Source: G020350405 sp964513655 (GTDB lineage: Bacteria > Planctomycetota > Phycisphaerae > Sedimentisphaerales > Anaerobacaceae). From it: a stretch of DNA of 33,949 nucleotides. Shown here piece after piece: positions 33,429-33,949 of this stretch. The notes below the pieces were generated by a model. The model was not told where the DNA came from, did no database searches, and saw nothing but the letters and a program-made list of their open reading frames with translations. Position numbers and translations under genes: made by a program. Numbering within the stretch: the stretch's first letter is position 1; each line of letters starts with the position of its first letter. The stretch is taken from contig CAZENQ010000030.1 of NCBI GenBank assembly GCA_964513655.1, positions 1 to 33,949 on the forward strand, in the 5' to 3' direction.

Positions 33429-33521
33429 TAAAAATTACCAATAAAATGGGGGCCAAAAGCGGGGGCTTTTTCGGCGAACATATTTGGGCATTGAATGTAT
33501 AAGTGGATGGAAGGATGTCCG

Positions 33522-33577
33522 GGGCTGGGTTTTGAACCTCATTCCTCTTCCTCCGCAGCCCAGCCCTGGTTTTTTTA
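33522..33577 (+). terminator. Terminator-like hairpin on the plus strand
   Basis: GGGCTGGG (33522-33529, preceded by one more G) pairs with CCCAGCCC (33559-33566), followed by TGG and a run of seven Ts. The loop is ~29 nt, long for a terminator. No plus-strand gene precedes it, so it may end a small RNA. Confidence 0.4.
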
Positions 33578-33642
33578 TGCGCATCGGGCGCAGAATTGGG
33601 CCAAAAATGCCGTTACGAGCGTGCTAAGCAAGCCAAAGAAGG

Positions 33643-33681
33643 CAAAAAAGAAGGGCTGAGAGGGAGGAATGCTCTCAGCCC
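33643..33681 (-). terminator. Intrinsic terminator of the right-end gene
   Basis: On the minus strand GGGCTGAGAG (33681-33672) and CTCTCAGCCC (33662-33653) form a perfect 10-bp stem with a 9-nt loop, followed by TTCTTTTTT. It lies 35 nt after the stop of the gene at 33716. Confidence 0.88.
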
Positions 33682-33715
33682 GAGGTGAGGAGGTGCGTGT
33701 ATGTGTGCTGTATAT

Positions 33716-33949
33716 TTAATGAGCTCGCCGGTGTGGGCGCTGGGCTCTTATTCTTATTGTATCGGTGGCGTAGAACTCCTGACCGCTCGTAAGATAGCCA
33801 AAGACCGTTATTTCGATTTGGCCGGGTTCGGTTAGCTCAGTGCAGAAGGCGCGGCGGTCGAAGGCGATTTCGAGTTTTACGGGGCCGGTGTCGCCGCCGA
33901 GGACCTTGATATATTCGGAATCGATGTCCGGCGGGTCGGCTACGGCCGG
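33716..33949 (-). CDS. C-terminal fragment of a secreted protein, cut by the window edge
   Basis: The last 77 residues of a gene that continues beyond the window; its start is not visible. The sequence PAVADPPDIDSEYIK through VFGYLTSGQEFYATDTIRI closely matches the C-terminal domain of the beta-helix protein at 24373-27420; by hand about 47 of ~68 aligned positions are identical. The fragment ends in a short basic tail, as the beta-helix protein does. It is likely another exported protein of the same kind. A clear terminator follows. Confidence 0.85.
   Translation of the reverse strand, partial: PAVADPPDIDSEYIKVLGGDTGPVKLEIAFDRRAFCTELTEPGQIEITVFGYLTSGQEFYATDTIRIRAQRPHRRAH

Larger units (their letters stand above)
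33368..33715. other. Intergenic region between dprA and the right-end gene
   Basis: 348 nt without a gene. It contains the dprA promoter, a plus-strand terminator-like hairpin (33522-33577) and the minus-strand terminator of the gene entering from the right (33643-33681). Confidence 0.6.

Noticed and set aside
33455..33471. AAAAGC-GGGG-GCTTTT hairpin as a terminator
   Set aside because: Only six weak base pairs, and located upstream of the dprA promoter where no transcript is known.

Overview
The window looks like part of a planctomycete genome, most likely Phycisphaerae/Sedimentisphaerales. It carries Tat-exported sulfatase and sugar-isomerase-like proteins, a large secreted parallel beta-helix protein, Lys/Ala/Glu-rich tails on housekeeping proteins, and mostly small operons with recognisable sigma-70 promoters. 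This placement is inferred from protein character; no marker was compared. A run of ten Ns at 23687-23696 shows the window is a scaffold with one gap.

Layout. 1-790: no convincing gene, but several inverted and direct repeats. 791-1549 (-): a C-tail-anchored coiled-coil protein, divergent from a fumarylacetoacetate hydrolase-family enzyme (1755-2705, +). 2969-3172 (+): a cold-shock protein with its own leader and terminator. 3308-8132 (-): rpoD, dnaG and a TatD-family hydrolase, with promoters before dnaG and tatD and an SOS-box-like palindrome between dnaG and rpoD. 8296-12059 (+): two tandem paralogous membrane proteins of the GT-C/TPR (TMTC-like) type.

12112-19826 (-): the ffh-rpsP-trmD-rplS-yraN translation/secretion cluster in modified form. 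rimM is missing. An out-of-frame ORF follows ffh and resembles the SRP M domain. rpsP carries an extension of about 340 residues. Two Tat-exported genes (isomerase-like and sulfatase) sit between trmD and rplS, the first overlapping the trmD stop. 20036-21622 (-): two polytopic membrane proteins. 21773-21856 (-): tRNA-Leu(CAG). 22149-23591 (-): folC, whose promoter lies almost on its start codon; a diverged copy of that promoter and start lies beyond the N gap.

24373-27420 (+): a secreted protein with two beta-helix modules and a C-terminal domain, convergent with a minus-strand series: dprA, two small membrane proteins, a rubrerythrin-like ferritin, a 2H phosphoesterase and an M16 lipoprotein peptidase. 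The window ends inside another minus-strand gene (33716-33949) whose C-terminus matches that of the beta-helix protein.

The observations that most deserve checking are the M-domain-like reading frame behind ffh (AUU start, frameshift or sequence error), the Tat sulfatase/isomerase pair inside the trmD-rplS cluster, the S16 extension, the duplicated folC promoter/start around the gap, and the shared C-terminal domain of the exported proteins.
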